In this document: positions 1 to 8,000 of the stretch, one piece after another
How the letters are laid out: each line of letters begins with the position of its first letter
How positions within the stretch are numbered: the stretch's first letter is position 1
From: Patescibacteria group bacterium
Lineage (GTDB): Bacteria; Patescibacteriota; Minisyncoccia; Phycocordibacterales; SBAW01
Reading direction: 5' to 3'
Length of the DNA stretch: 39,947 bases
Assembly (NCBI GenBank): GCA_028866155.1
Contig: JAGWIT010000004.1
Location: 1-39,947, forward strand
Notes under the pieces: generated by a model
The model's database searches: none
Told to the model about the DNA's origin: nothing
Seen by the model: only the letters and a program-made list of their open reading frames with translations
Program-made: the position numbers and the translations under genes

Positions 1-2
1 CG

Positions 3-1040
3 CACCTCAGCCAGCTCAGTTCGGCGATGCCGTTTGGCTACACGGTCACCACCGACGGCACGCTCGCCGACACAGCAAACATCTCGCAAGAGCCGTGGAC
101 CAGCTTTATCGCGGCGGCCAAAGCAGCCAAAGTGCGCGTGGTGCCCACCGTGATGTGGGGCAACGGTACGGCTGAGCAGGCAATTTTAAGCGCCTCGACC
201 TCGCGCATAGCACTTGAGAACCAGATAGCAAATATGGTCAAACAAAACGGCTTCGACGGCGTCGACATCGACTTTGAGGCAAAGCAGGCGCAAACGATAA
301 ATTATTTCTCAACTTTTCTTAAAGGCCTCTACCAGCGCATGGGCAACAAGTGGGTCTACTGCACCGTCGAGGCCCGCATGCCGCTTAACGACCGCTATAG
401 CCCAGGCGCCACCATCCCGCCCGACGCCACCGACTTTGCCAACGACTACGTGGCGATGAACAAATACTGCGACCGCGTCGAGATCATGGCCTACGACCAG
501 GGCACCATAGACGTGCGGCTCGACACCGCGCGCTCGGCGCCCTACGCGCCGGTCGCCGACCCGGGGTGGGTCGAGGACATCGTCAACTTGGCGGCGCAAA
601 GCATCTCAAAAAATAAAATCATTATCGGGATTCCGACCTACGGGTATGAGTATAAAGTGACGCCTATCCCCGGCGATGGCAACCAATATGACGTGCTATG
701 GCCGTTCAATCCAAATTACGCCACGCAAATTGCCGCACAGCTCGGCATCACGCCCCACCGCACCAGCGCCGACGAAATGGGATTCATCTATGTTGACCAT
801 GCGACCGCACCTACCGACGGCAACTCGACCCAAACCCAGCAAGCGGCAGCCACCACCACCGTCGCAGAAAACCTCGGCTCGCAGGTGGACACTTCGCAAC
901 CCTACAACTATGTTACGTGGAGCGATGCGCAGGCCGTGGCCGACAAAGTGGCGCTCGCCAAAAAGCTCGGCGTCAGAGGGGTCGCGCTCTTTAGTCTCAG
1001 CGGGGGAGAAGACCAAAACATTTGGAGTGTTTTGAAGTAA
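3..1040 (+). CDS. Glycoside hydrolase family 18 (chitinase/YaaH-like) domain, 5' end outside window
   Basis: The frame is open to the left edge, so the first ATG at 27 is internal and the true start lies upstream. Residues shortly after it contain FDGVDIDFE, the GH18 signature DxxDxDxE whose last Glu is the proton donor for beta-1,4 hydrolysis of GlcNAc polymers. Further on come IMAYD, on the substrate-contact strand of the TIM barrel, and a C-terminal RGVALFSLSGGEDQNIW, matching the last barrel strand of YaaH/chitinase-like members. Substrate is unknown: chitin, peptidoglycan, or a host or biofilm glycan are all possible. The N-terminal export signal or any LysM domains would be outside the window. 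It ends at a strong terminator. Confidence 0.85.
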   Translation, partial: HLSQLSSAMPFGYTVTTDGTLADTANISQEPWTSFIAAAKAAKVRVVPTVMWGNGTAEQAILSASTSRIALENQIANMVKQNGFDGVDIDFEAKQAQTINYFSTFLKGLYQRMGNKWVYCTVEARMPLNDRYSPGATIPPDATDFANDYVAMNKYCDRVEIMAYDQGTIDVRLDTARSAPYAPVADPGWVEDIVNLAAQSISKNKIIIGIPTYGYEYKVTPIPGDGNQYDVLWPFNPNYATQIAAQLGITPHRTSADEMGFIYVDHATAPTDGNSTQTQQAAATTTVAENLGSQVDTSQPYNYVTWSDAQAVADKVALAKKLGVRGVALFSLSGGEDQNIWSVLK

Positions 1041-1053
1041 TGTGGTCGTCGGG

Positions 1054-1083
1054 ATTATCAAGGACTGTCCTTGATAATTTTCT
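1054..1083 (+). terminator. Rho-independent terminator after GH18 gene
   Basis: ATTATCAAGGA (1054-1064), a 3-nt loop and TCCTTGATAAT (1068-1078) form a perfect 11-bp stem followed by TTTTC. Confidence 0.8.
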
Positions 1084-1111
1084 CAAATCACCTGCGGAGG
1101 CTCTGTCTTAA

Positions 1112-1140
1112 TTGACATAAAAGCCTGTATATAGTAAGAT
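1112..1140 (+). promoter_or_regulatory. Consensus sigma70 promoter of the DEAD-box helicase gene
   Basis: TTGACA (1112-1117), 17-bp spacer, TAAGAT (1135-1140). The predicted transcription start near 1147 lies after the GTG at 1142 and only about 4 nt before the ATG at 1151. The GTG therefore cannot be the start from this promoter. Confidence 0.8.
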
Positions 1141-1150
1141 AGTGCTGTCA

Positions 1151-2410
1151 ATGCCTCAGTATAGAAGTTCGGGGAGCAAGTTTTCTGGTAATTCACACAG
1201 CAAATTTTCGCAGCGCCGCCCCTTTAACCGGCCATTCAACAGACGCCCTTTTAACAAAGGGGGGCGGGGTTTTAGCGCGCCCGCTATCGATATCTCAAAG
1301 TTCATCAATAAGGCGGTGATTACCGAAGCGGTCGAACACTTCGTGCCCGAGCACCAGTTTACCGATTTCTGTCTAGACGAATCACTCAAGAAAAATATCG
1401 TCGCCAAAGGATACACGACTCCGACGCCCATTCAGGACCGCTCTATTGCCCACATTCTGCGCGGCGATGACTTGGTGGGCATCGCCAACACCGGCACCGG
1501 CAAGACCGCCGCGTTCCTTGTCCCATTACTTAACAAAGTCCTGCGTGATCGCACGCAAAAAGTGCTCATTATGGTGCCCACGCGCGAGCTCGCGGTGCAG
1601 ATAGGCGACGAGCTTCGCGGTTTTGCGGCGGGTATGCGGATTTTTTCTGCCACATGCGTCGGCGGTGCCTCGATTCATAATCAAATCCAGGACCTGCGCC
1701 GCAACCCCGGCTTCGTTATCGGTACGCCTGGGCGGCTCAAAGATCTCATCGAGCGAAGAGCGCTGGTGCTCGGCGGGTTTGCCACCGTCGTTCTCGACGA
1801 AGCCGACCGCATGCTCGACATGGGTTTTATAGCCGATATGAAGCTCATCCTCTCAAAGGTCGCCCCGGTGAGGCATACGCTCTTTTTCTCGGCCACCCTC
1901 TCGCGCGAGGTTGAGATGCTTATTAAAGATTTTCTCAAAGAGCCGGTGCGTATCTCGGTCAAAACAGGCGACACGTCAAAAAACGTCGAGCAGGATATCG
2001 TGCACATCGCGGCAGGCCAAAACAAGCTCGACGTCCTGCACGACTTGCTCATCAAGCCGGGCTTCAGCAAGGTTCTCGTCTTCGGCCGCACCAAGCACGG
2101 CGTCGAGAAGCTGTCTAAAAGTTTGGAGGCGCGCGGATTTAAATCAGAATCGATTCACGGCAACAAAACGCAGAATAAGCGCCAAAAAGCGCTTGACCTC
2201 TTTAAAAAAGACCACGTGCAGGTGCTAGTGGCGACCGATGTGGCCGCCCGCGGGCTCGACATCAGCGACGTCTCGCACGTCATCAACTACGACATGCCTT
2301 CGAGCCATGAGGATTACATCCACCGCATAGGCCGGACCGGCCGCGCGGGTAAAAAGGGCATAGCGCTCACGTTCGTCGAAGCGCGCCTGCCGGCCGGCAG
2401 GGCAGGTTGA
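1151..2410 (+). CDS. DEAD-box ATP-dependent RNA helicase (RhlE-like), altered C-terminus
   Basis: Remodels RNA duplexes using ATP, probably in ribosome assembly or mRNA decay. A basic, Ser/Arg/Phe-rich tail of about 60 residues precedes the core. Visible motifs in order: Q motif (TPIQ), motif I ANTGTGKTAAF, Ia PTRELA, GG, TPGR, DEAD in VVLDEADRMLDMGF, SAT in FFSATLS, then helicase domain 2 with VATDVAARGLDI and HRIGRTGRAGKKG. The protein stops about 15 residues after motif VI, in a segment encoded by a GC palindrome (2386-2406). One frame later the DNA reads DYKGFLD, which resembles the expected continuation, so the native tail was probably disrupted. The ATG at 1151 is chosen from the promoter position. 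There is no Shine-Dalgarno site. Confidence 0.92.
   Translation: MPQYRSSGSKFSGNSHSKFSQRRPFNRPFNRRPFNKGGRGFSAPAIDISKFINKAVITEAVEHFVPEHQFTDFCLDESLKKNIVAKGYTTPTPIQDRSIAHILRGDDLVGIANTGTGKTAAFLVPLLNKVLRDRTQKVLIMVPTRELAVQIGDELRGFAAGMRIFSATCVGGASIHNQIQDLRRNPGFVIGTPGRLKDLIERRALVLGGFATVVLDEADRMLDMGFIADMKLILSKVAPVRHTLFFSATLSREVEMLIKDFLKEPVRISVKTGDTSKNVEQDIVHIAAGQNKLDVLHDLLIKPGFSKVLVFGRTKHGVEKLSKSLEARGFKSESIHGNKTQNKRQKALDLFKKDHVQVLVATDVAARGLDISDVSHVINYDMPSSHEDYIHRIGRTGRAGKKGIALTFVEARLPAGRAG
2386..2406. repeat. GC palindromic repeat inserted in the 3' end of the helicase gene
   Basis: Contains the perfect 14-bp palindrome CTGCCGGCCGGCAG (2387-2400), extended on both sides by CCTGCC/GGCAGG-type bases. 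Dispersed CCTGCC...GGCAGG palindromes are, to my recollection, common in Parcubacteria genomes. Only one copy was seen in this window. Confidence 0.5.
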
Positions 2411-2440
2411 CTATAAAGGCTTTTTAGACTAGGGTAGGCC

Positions 2441-2469
2441 AGCCCATCCTTCTAGGTAGGGCTTTTTTT
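2441..2469 (+). terminator. Terminator between helicase and zinc-ribbon genes
   Basis: AGCCCATCCT, loop TCT, AGGTAGGGCT pair with a 2x2 internal mismatch (8 bp) and are followed directly by seven T. The next ATG starts at 2470. AGGTAGG in the 3' arm could also serve as its ribosome binding site, so stem formation might hide it. Confidence 0.6.
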
Positions 2470-2664
2470 ATGGCTCAAAAGGCCCAAAACCCCCGAAAAT
2501 ACGTTCAAACCAAAGGGCCGACCAAGACCTTTCAAAAGGACGGCCATTGGGTAGAAAAGACTCAAAAAACACCTATTTTGCTGTGCGAGTGCGGCAATCG
2601 CTACCTCAAAACCCGCGCCCGCCAAAGCAAGTGCCTGCGCTGCCTCTCTCTAGCGGGGAAATAG
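2470..2664 (+). CDS. Small basic zinc-ribbon-like protein, 64 aa
   Basis: A basic N-terminal half (KAQNPRKYVQTKGPTKTFQKDG) is followed by LLCECGNRYLKTRARQSKCLRC. The C-x-C and C-x2-C pairs are spaced like a four-Cys zinc knuckle, suggesting a small nucleic-acid-binding protein. No specific family is recognised. The start lies immediately after the T-tract of the upstream terminator, with AGGTAGG as a possible ribosome binding site. The stop codon (2662-2664) directly abuts the stop of the convergent HxlR gene with no gap. Reality is supported by the cysteine pattern and the clean fit between neighbours. Confidence 0.6.
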   Translation: MAQKAQNPRKYVQTKGPTKTFQKDGHWVEKTQKTPILLCECGNRYLKTRARQSKCLRCLSLAGK

Positions 2665-2973
2665 CTATAAATATTTTTTGCCGTAGGTGCGCAGGGCCTT
2701 CTCCACAGGAGCAAGGCCTTTTCCTTTTTTAGTCAATATATAGACGGCGTCTTGGTGGAGTATGATGCCGCTTTTTTCAAGACTTTTAAGCTTGTTGGTG
2801 AGTGTGCGGGAGGAAATGCCTTGAAGCGACGCCTGAAGATCGCCGAAGCGCTTGGAGCCGCTGAGCAGGTCGCGCACGAGCAAAAGGGTGCAAGAGTCGC
2901 CCAATACGTCGGCCGCTCGGGCGACGGGACAGTCTCTGCAGAGGGTCTTTTTTTGCTGAGCCGTCCTCAACAT
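2665..2973 (-). CDS. HxlR-family winged-helix transcriptional regulator
   Basis: 102 aa, the normal length for the family. The N-terminus has CRDCPVARAADVLGD, where HxlR/HypR/YodB-type proteins carry their redox- or electrophile-sensing cysteine. It is followed by LLLVRDLLSGSKRFGDLQ and GISSRTLTNKLKSLEKSGII, the recognition helix and wing. Such proteins act as dimers on AT-rich dyads. A 17-bp dyad lies in the divergent intergenic region over this gene's own -35 box, so autorepression and control of the LUD gene are likely. Two Cys three residues apart suggest thiol sensing, which is inference. The 5' leader would be about 8 nt. Confidence 0.88.
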   Translation of the reverse strand: MLRTAQQKKTLCRDCPVARAADVLGDSCTLLLVRDLLSGSKRFGDLQASLQGISSRTLTNKLKSLEKSGIILHQDAVYILTKKGKGLAPVEKALRTYGKKYL

Positions 2974-2987
2974 GGTGTTTCTATCGT

Positions 2988-3032
2988 ATCATAGGTTATC
3001 CACTTTACAAAGTAAAGTAATGCCGATAGACT
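2988..3032. promoter_or_regulatory. Overlapping divergent promoters with a 17-bp operator (HxlR / LUD)
   Basis: Minus promoter: TTTACT (3016-3011), 17-bp spacer, TATGAT (2993-2988). Plus promoter: TTTACA (3004-3009), 17-bp spacer, TAGACT (3027-3032). The perfect dyad ACTTTACAAAGTAAAGT (3002-3018, 7-bp arms) covers both -35 boxes. Binding of one HxlR dimer would block both genes. Confidence 0.7.
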
Positions 3033-3065
3033 GTATCCGTACTCATTAAAAATAATCACACTCAT

Positions 3066-3683
3066 ATGACTTACGACACCCTTGCCGTCGCGGACACGGT
3101 AGAGAAAACCGCCACCGCGCTCAAAGAAAGAAATTTTCTGCCTATTATCGTTGCCACCAAAGCTGAAGCGCTCGCCAAAATTAAAGAGCTCACACCCGCG
3201 GGAGCCTCCGTGATGAACGGCTCATCGCGCACGCTCGAAGAGATTGGTTTTATTGATTATCTAAAATCCGGACAGCACGGGTGGAACAACTTGCACGCGG
3301 CCGTCTTTGCCGAAAAGGATCCGGCTAAACAGGCGGCGCTTCGCAAACAAAGTGTCATCTCCGACTTTTATCTCGGCAGCGTGCATGCCGTGGCCCAAAC
3401 GGGGGAGCTGTTCATCGCCTCGGCCTCAGGGAGCCAGCTGCCGCATCTTGCCTATACTTCGCCGAATATTATTTTGGTAGTAGGCGGCCAAAAAATCGCC
3501 CCGACCTTTGAAGACGCGTTTGCCCGCGTGCGCGACTATGTCTACCCACTTGAGGATGCGCGCATGAAGAGCGCCGGAGCGGCCGGCAGTGTTTTTGCCA
3601 AGGTGCTCATTTTGGAGCGCGAGCCGACCTTTATGGGTCGCAAGGTGCACATAATCTTCGTCAACGAAAAACTCGGGTTTTAA
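3066..3683 (+). CDS. LUD-domain (LutC/YkgG-like) protein
   Basis: 205 aa covering the whole LUD fold (PF02589-type). Signatures include the region around SVMNGSSRTLEEIGF, then GELFIASASGSQLPHLAYTS and NIILVVGGQKIAPTFEDA. In LutC and relatives this domain belongs to the lactate-oxidation complex. Here no LutA or LutB iron-sulfur partner is nearby, as is usual for stand-alone LUD proteins in reduced genomes, so the lactate role is not secure. The gene is transcribed away from the HxlR regulator through a shared operator, which points to a stress- or electrophile-responsive role. The ATG at 3066 is about 27 nt after the predicted transcription start. Confidence 0.85.
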   Translation: MTYDTLAVADTVEKTATALKERNFLPIIVATKAEALAKIKELTPAGASVMNGSSRTLEEIGFIDYLKSGQHGWNNLHAAVFAEKDPAKQAALRKQSVISDFYLGSVHAVAQTGELFIASASGSQLPHLAYTSPNIILVVGGQKIAPTFEDAFARVRDYVYPLEDARMKSAGAAGSVFAKVLILEREPTFMGRKVHIIFVNEKLGF

Positions 3684-3704
3684 AACGCACCTTTTTCATT
3701 CAAA

Positions 3705-3724
3705 GTACACCCGCGCGGGTGTAC
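3705..3724. repeat. Perfect 20-bp palindrome between genes
   Basis: GTACACCCGCGCGGGTGTAC is a perfect palindrome without a T-tract on either strand. It is about 30 bp before the -10 box of the next gene. It could be an operator or a processing/termination hairpin for the LUD transcript. Confidence 0.55.
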
Positions 3725-3761
3725 AAACAGTGCTGTGCGATTAGCATCTAACTATAATCGT

Positions 3762-4079
3762 ATGGCAAGAAAGAACACTCAAAAAACGCGCACTATTAAC
3801 CACGAGGAGATAGAGCAGTGGGCCAGGGAGCGCGGTGGCCGGCCCGCTGCGGACACTCGTTCGGGCGGCATGCTGAAAATCGATTTCGGCGAAAAGGGCG
3901 ACGGGTTAGTCCAGATGTCGTGGCCGGAGTTCTTCAGCATTTTCGACGAGAGCGACCTTGCTTTCGTATATGAGGATATAACCGGCGACGGCGAGGTGAG
4001 CTATGAGTATGCGTTCGTTCCGCGCGGCCCCGAGGATGAGATCGAGGAGGCAGACGTGTTCGAAGACGACGCGATGTAA
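3762..4079 (+). CDS. Small acidic protein of a conserved uncharacterised family, 105 aa
   Basis: Starts MARKNTQKTRTINHEEIEQW, followed by RGGRPAADTRSGGMLKIDFGEKGDG, then WPEFFSIFDESDLAFVYEDI and an acidic tail. The pattern (NHEEI-W-RGGRPA...L-IDF...W-EFF--F----LAF-Y) is one I recognise from small bacterial proteins often mislabelled as 1,4-alpha-glucan branching enzyme. No enzymatic motif is present. The ATG at 3762 is chosen because TATAAT (3753-3758) lies just upstream and no ribosome binding site is seen. An in-frame GTG at 3735 would place the -10 box inside the gene. Function unknown. Confidence 0.75.
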   Translation: MARKNTQKTRTINHEEIEQWARERGGRPAADTRSGGMLKIDFGEKGDGLVQMSWPEFFSIFDESDLAFVYEDITGDGEVSYEYAFVPRGPEDEIEEADVFEDDAM

Positions 4080-4116
4080 AAATGGTATACTGCTATTTAT
4101 TAGCAGGCTTTATGCT

Positions 4117-4602
4117 ATGAAAACATCGACCATCGTTTGGATAGTCATCGTCCTTATCATCATCGTTGGGGGGGTGTGGTGGTATTCTTCTTCCTCAAAC
4201 AATGCTCCGGCCGCGGGCCAGGCGCAGGACAACACACAAGCCGCCGCTGCCGGCAATACACAGGCGAATGCTCCCGCCAATAGCGCACCGATGAGTGCCA
4301 CGGTCACCTACACCGCGCAGGGCTTTTCTCCTTCGACGGTCACTATCGCAAGCGGCGGCACCGTGAGGTTCGTCAATCAGAGCGGCGGCGCGATGTACAT
4401 CGCGTCCAATCCTCATCCGACGCACGAGGGGTACGACGGCACCACGCGCTCTGAGCACTGCGCGGCCGGTTATACCGGTCCGGCGCCGTTTGACCAATGC
4501 ACTACCGGCAATACGTTCAGCTTTACGTTCACCAAGACCGGCACCTTCGGTTATCACAACCACACTGACCCGTCGATAATGGGTACCGTCATCGTCCAAT
4601 AA
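4117..4602 (+). CDS. Membrane-anchored cupredoxin-like protein
   Basis: 161 aa. Residues 4-23 form one membrane anchor, followed by an Ala/Asn/Gln-rich linker to about residue 58 and a cupredoxin beta-sandwich outside the membrane (TYTAQGFSPSTVTI, GGTVRFVNQS). Candidate metal ligands are H100, H103, H147, H149 and M155 in the loop FGYHNHTDPSIMG. The Cys of a classical type 1 site is missing at that loop and replaced by a His-rich segment. C115 and C128 could form a disulfide. Copper binding is therefore plausible, but a normal blue-copper site is not. An extended -10 (TGGTATACT, 4083-4091) precedes it. The next gene follows after 3 nt, so they are likely cotranscribed. Confidence 0.82.
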   Translation: MKTSTIVWIVIVLIIIVGGVWWYSSSSNNAPAAGQAQDNTQAAAAGNTQANAPANSAPMSATVTYTAQGFSPSTVTIASGGTVRFVNQSGGAMYIASNPHPTHEGYDGTTRSEHCAAGYTGPAPFDQCTTGNTFSFTFTKTGTFGYHNHTDPSIMGTVIVQ

Positions 4603-4605
4603 AAA

Positions 4606-4968
4606 ATGAACAAGACGGCACAATTGATCCTGCGCCTGAGCGTCGCGTTCGCGTTTTTGTATCCACCGATAGACGCGCTCTTTGACCCGTACTCGTGGAT
4701 AGGTTACTTTCCGCCGTTTTTGCGCGGCATTGTGCCGGACCTGGTACTGCTCCATGGATTCGGGATTATTGAAGTGATTATCGCGCTGTGGATACTCAGC
4801 AATTATAAGATCTTCATTCCGGCCGTCCTTGCGGCGCTCATGCTCGCGACTATCGTGTTCTTCAATTGGCCCGAGTTTCAAGTGCTCTTTCGCGACATGA
4901 GTATTGCGTTGGCGGCGCTGGCGCTTGCGGTCGATTCATACAAAACACAAATTCCGGCGGCAGTCTAA
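4606..4968 (+). CDS. Small four-helix membrane protein (DoxX-like)
   Basis: 120 aa with about four hydrophobic helices: near residues 7-22, 43-65, 68-88 and 95-110. The order (LRLSVAFAFLYPPIDALFDP at the start, GIIEVIIALWIL in the middle) resembles short DoxX/MauE-type membrane proteins, but no decisive motif is present. It starts 3 nt after the cupredoxin gene and should be translated from the same mRNA, so a redox or copper-related role in the membrane is possible. It converges on the RND permease gene. Confidence 0.65.
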   Translation: MNKTAQLILRLSVAFAFLYPPIDALFDPYSWIGYFPPFLRGIVPDLVLLHGFGIIEVIIALWILSNYKIFIPAVLAALMLATIVFFNWPEFQVLFRDMSIALAALALAVDSYKTQIPAAV

Positions 4969-5027
4969 GACTGGGCCGGAGTTTGTGCGCGCCTTGCACC
5001 CGTGATGACGGGGGAGCACACGCGTTC

Positions 5028-8000
5028 TTACCGCTCTTTAGCCTCTTGGTGCGGCGCTCTAAAAAAGAGCACCGGCACCAGCACCAGCGTGAGTGTGATA
5101 GCGAACGCCAGGCCGAACATCACCGCGTAGGCGAGCGGTCCCCAGCTGGCGTTGCTAAAGGCGAGCGGTAACATGCCGATGACGGTCGTCACGGTCGTGA
5201 GCACGATGGGGCGCAGGCGGGTCGCCGCCGAATCGACTACCACGTCGATGATGGGTTTGCCGGGGTTTGAGCGCACATGGTGGATCATCGAGTCCATGAG
5301 GATGATGGCGTGGTTGATGATGACCCCGCCGAGCGCGATAACGCCGAGGAGCGAAGTAAACGACACGGGCTGGCCGGTGAGAGCCAAGCCGTCGAGCACC
5401 CCAATGAGCGAGAGCGGTACGATAAGCAGAAGGTAGAGCGTGTAGCGGATAGAGTTGAACGCGATAATGAGTATCATGAACATCAACACGAGCCCCGCGA
5501 TAAGCGCCACGAACATGTCGGAGAATGACTGATTGATGCTTTGGCTTTCGCCGCCGTATGAAACGCTCACGCCCGCGGGCAAATTGAGCTCGCCGATGCG
5601 CTTTTGAAATTCGCCGGTCACGTTGGTGGCGGTTGTTTTATCATCAGGATAGGCCGAGACGGTCTCGATGCGCTTTTTGTCCTTGTGGGAGATGGTCGCA
5701 TTGCTTGTGCCGAGCGACGCGGTGAGGACCGAACCGAGCAATACCGGGCCGCTTGGCCCCTGTATCGAGAGATTTTTTATGCTGTCTATCGTGGTTTGTG
5801 TCGTGCCGGAGGGTTCGGTGTAGTTGGGGTTGAGGTCGAGCTTTACCACCACATCGATGTCCTGCGAGGGCTGCGTGATAGTCGTGGCTTTGGTGCCCTG
5901 TATGGCGGCCCGCAGCTCCTGCGCGACCTGCACGGTCGAGAGGCCGAGCGCGGTCGCTTTGGCGCGGTCTATCGCGAGGTCGAATTCGGTGCCGTTATTT
6001 TGCGTCGAGGAGGTGATGTTGATGACGTGCGGTATGGTGCCGAGCATCTGCCTGCCGTTGTCCGCGGCGGCGATGAGCGCATTGAGGTCGTCGCCCTCGA
6101 ACTGGATCTGGATAGGCGCGCCGCCGCCCGGGCCGCTGCTTGCCTGCAGCACCTGCACGTTGGCGTCGGTCACGGCCGCGAGCTTCTGCTGGAGCTCCTG
6201 CATCACCTGCGTGCTCGTTTTGGCGTGGCCGGAGGGGAGGTTGACTGTGATGTTCGCCTGACTGCTGCCTGCCGTGGCGCTGCCGCTTAACGCCGAGCTT
6301 TGTCCCACCGTGGTTTGAAAGGACGCGATGTCCCGATCGGCGTATAAAATTTCTTCGACCTCCCGCGCCGCGAGATCGGTCTGCGAAAGAGTGGTGCCGG
6401 TGGGTTTTTCGATATTTATATACAAAAAGTCCTGGTCACCTTGCGGGAAGAACACCGTCTGCACCAAGCCTGTGGCTGGCAGCACGAGCGAAAGGCAAAA
6501 CAAAATGCCGAGCGTCCAAAGGAATATTTTTTGCCCGCGGCGGCTTTCAAGCAGGCGGTGCAGCATGCGCTTGTACCAGAGCGTGATGCGCTCGGTGTGC
6601 TCCTCCTGCCACCGCTCGAGCCGGTTTTGTCGCTCTTTGGTAAACAGCACCGCGATGAGCGGCACGATGCCGAGCGCCACAAAAATAGACGCCATGAGCA
6701 CAAAGATGAGCGTGTAGGGGATGCCCGCGATAAATTTGCCGACGATGCCCGAGATAAAAAACAACGGCGCGAACACTGCGACGGTTGCCATCGTGCCGGC
6801 GATGAGCGGCCACGCATAGTCGCGCAAGGCGGCGCGCGCGGCCTCGGTTTTACTGCCGTAGCTTTTTGTGCGCGTGTGGATGGCCTCGGTTACGACTATG
6901 CCGGAGTCGACCAAAATGCCAACCGCCAAAATAAGCGCGAAGAGGCTGATAAAGTTGAGCGTGTTGCCGCTGAGATAGAGCCCGATAAACGAGATGAGGA
7001 ACGACAGCGGGATAGACAGCGCCGCCACGAGCGACTCGCGCCACCCGATGGTGATGAGCAGTACGGCAATGACAAGCGCCACGGTCTCCGCGCCGGTCCT
7101 GGTGAGGTCGCCCAATTGCTTGCCCACTTGCGCGCCCTGGTCGGTCGCGGGAGAGATAAGCACACTCTGCCCTTTGAGCGTCGTCTGTCCGAGCGCCGCA
7201 AACTCTTTTTTAACGCTGTCTGCTATCCCTTGGATGCTGCCGCCTTGCTGCTTGTATATAAGGAGCGTTATCGCCTGTGAACTCGGCTTGCCGGCGATGG
7301 ACGCGCGCGAGTAGGTGGTCGCGGGTGCGAGCCCGTCGGATATAGTGGAGATATCGCGCAGGTAGACCGGCGAGCCGCCTTTGGTGGTCACCGCGATATT
7401 CTGCAATTCGCTTGGGTCCGCGATGCCGCCTTTAAAGTTGACGTCATAGTTGACGCCCTGCATAGAAATTGATCCGGCCGGCAGCGCCGCGTTGCTTGCC
7501 CCTATCGCGCTGATTATGTTGGCGAGCGTGAGCCCGTACTGCGCGAGCGATGCCTGCTTAACAATGACATCCACCTCGCGATCGGGCACGCCCGCGACAT
7601 CGACGCGCGAGACGCCCTGGATATTTTTTAGGTCGTCGGACACTTCTTTCCCCAATTTAGAAAATTCGGTCGGCGGCAGGCCGCCCTCGATCGATGCCAC
7701 CAAAATTGGCTGGTCGTTAAAGTTGACCTTGCTCACCTGCGGCGCGGCGGCGTCGGTCGGCAAGTCGGGCACCGCTTTGGCGACCGCGTCGCGCAGGTCT
7801 TGAATGGACTGGTTGGTGTCCGCGTTGGCGGTAAACTGCACGACGATAGAGGACACGCCGTCGCTTGAGTCCGAGGTCATCGTGTCGATGTTGCTGATGT
7901 TCGCTATCTGGTCCTCAAGCTTGTCGGTGACGAGCGTTTCGATATCGGCGGCCGAGGCGCCGGGGAGCGAGGTGGTAACGACGCCGTAGGGTATCTCGAT

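Noticed and set aside
1142-1150. GTG at 1142 as start of the DEAD-box helicase gene
   Set aside because: It would lie upstream of the transcription start predicted from TTGACA-17-TAAGAT; ATG 1151 fits.
4195-4881. Minus-strand frame across the cupredoxin and DoxX-like genes
   Set aside because: Highly charged antisense shadow; the plus-strand products are clearly recognisable.
6441-7280. Long plus-strand reading frame opposite the RND permease
   Set aside because: Arg/Asp/Glu/His-rich antisense shadow of a GC-rich gene; no family resemblance and no start signals.
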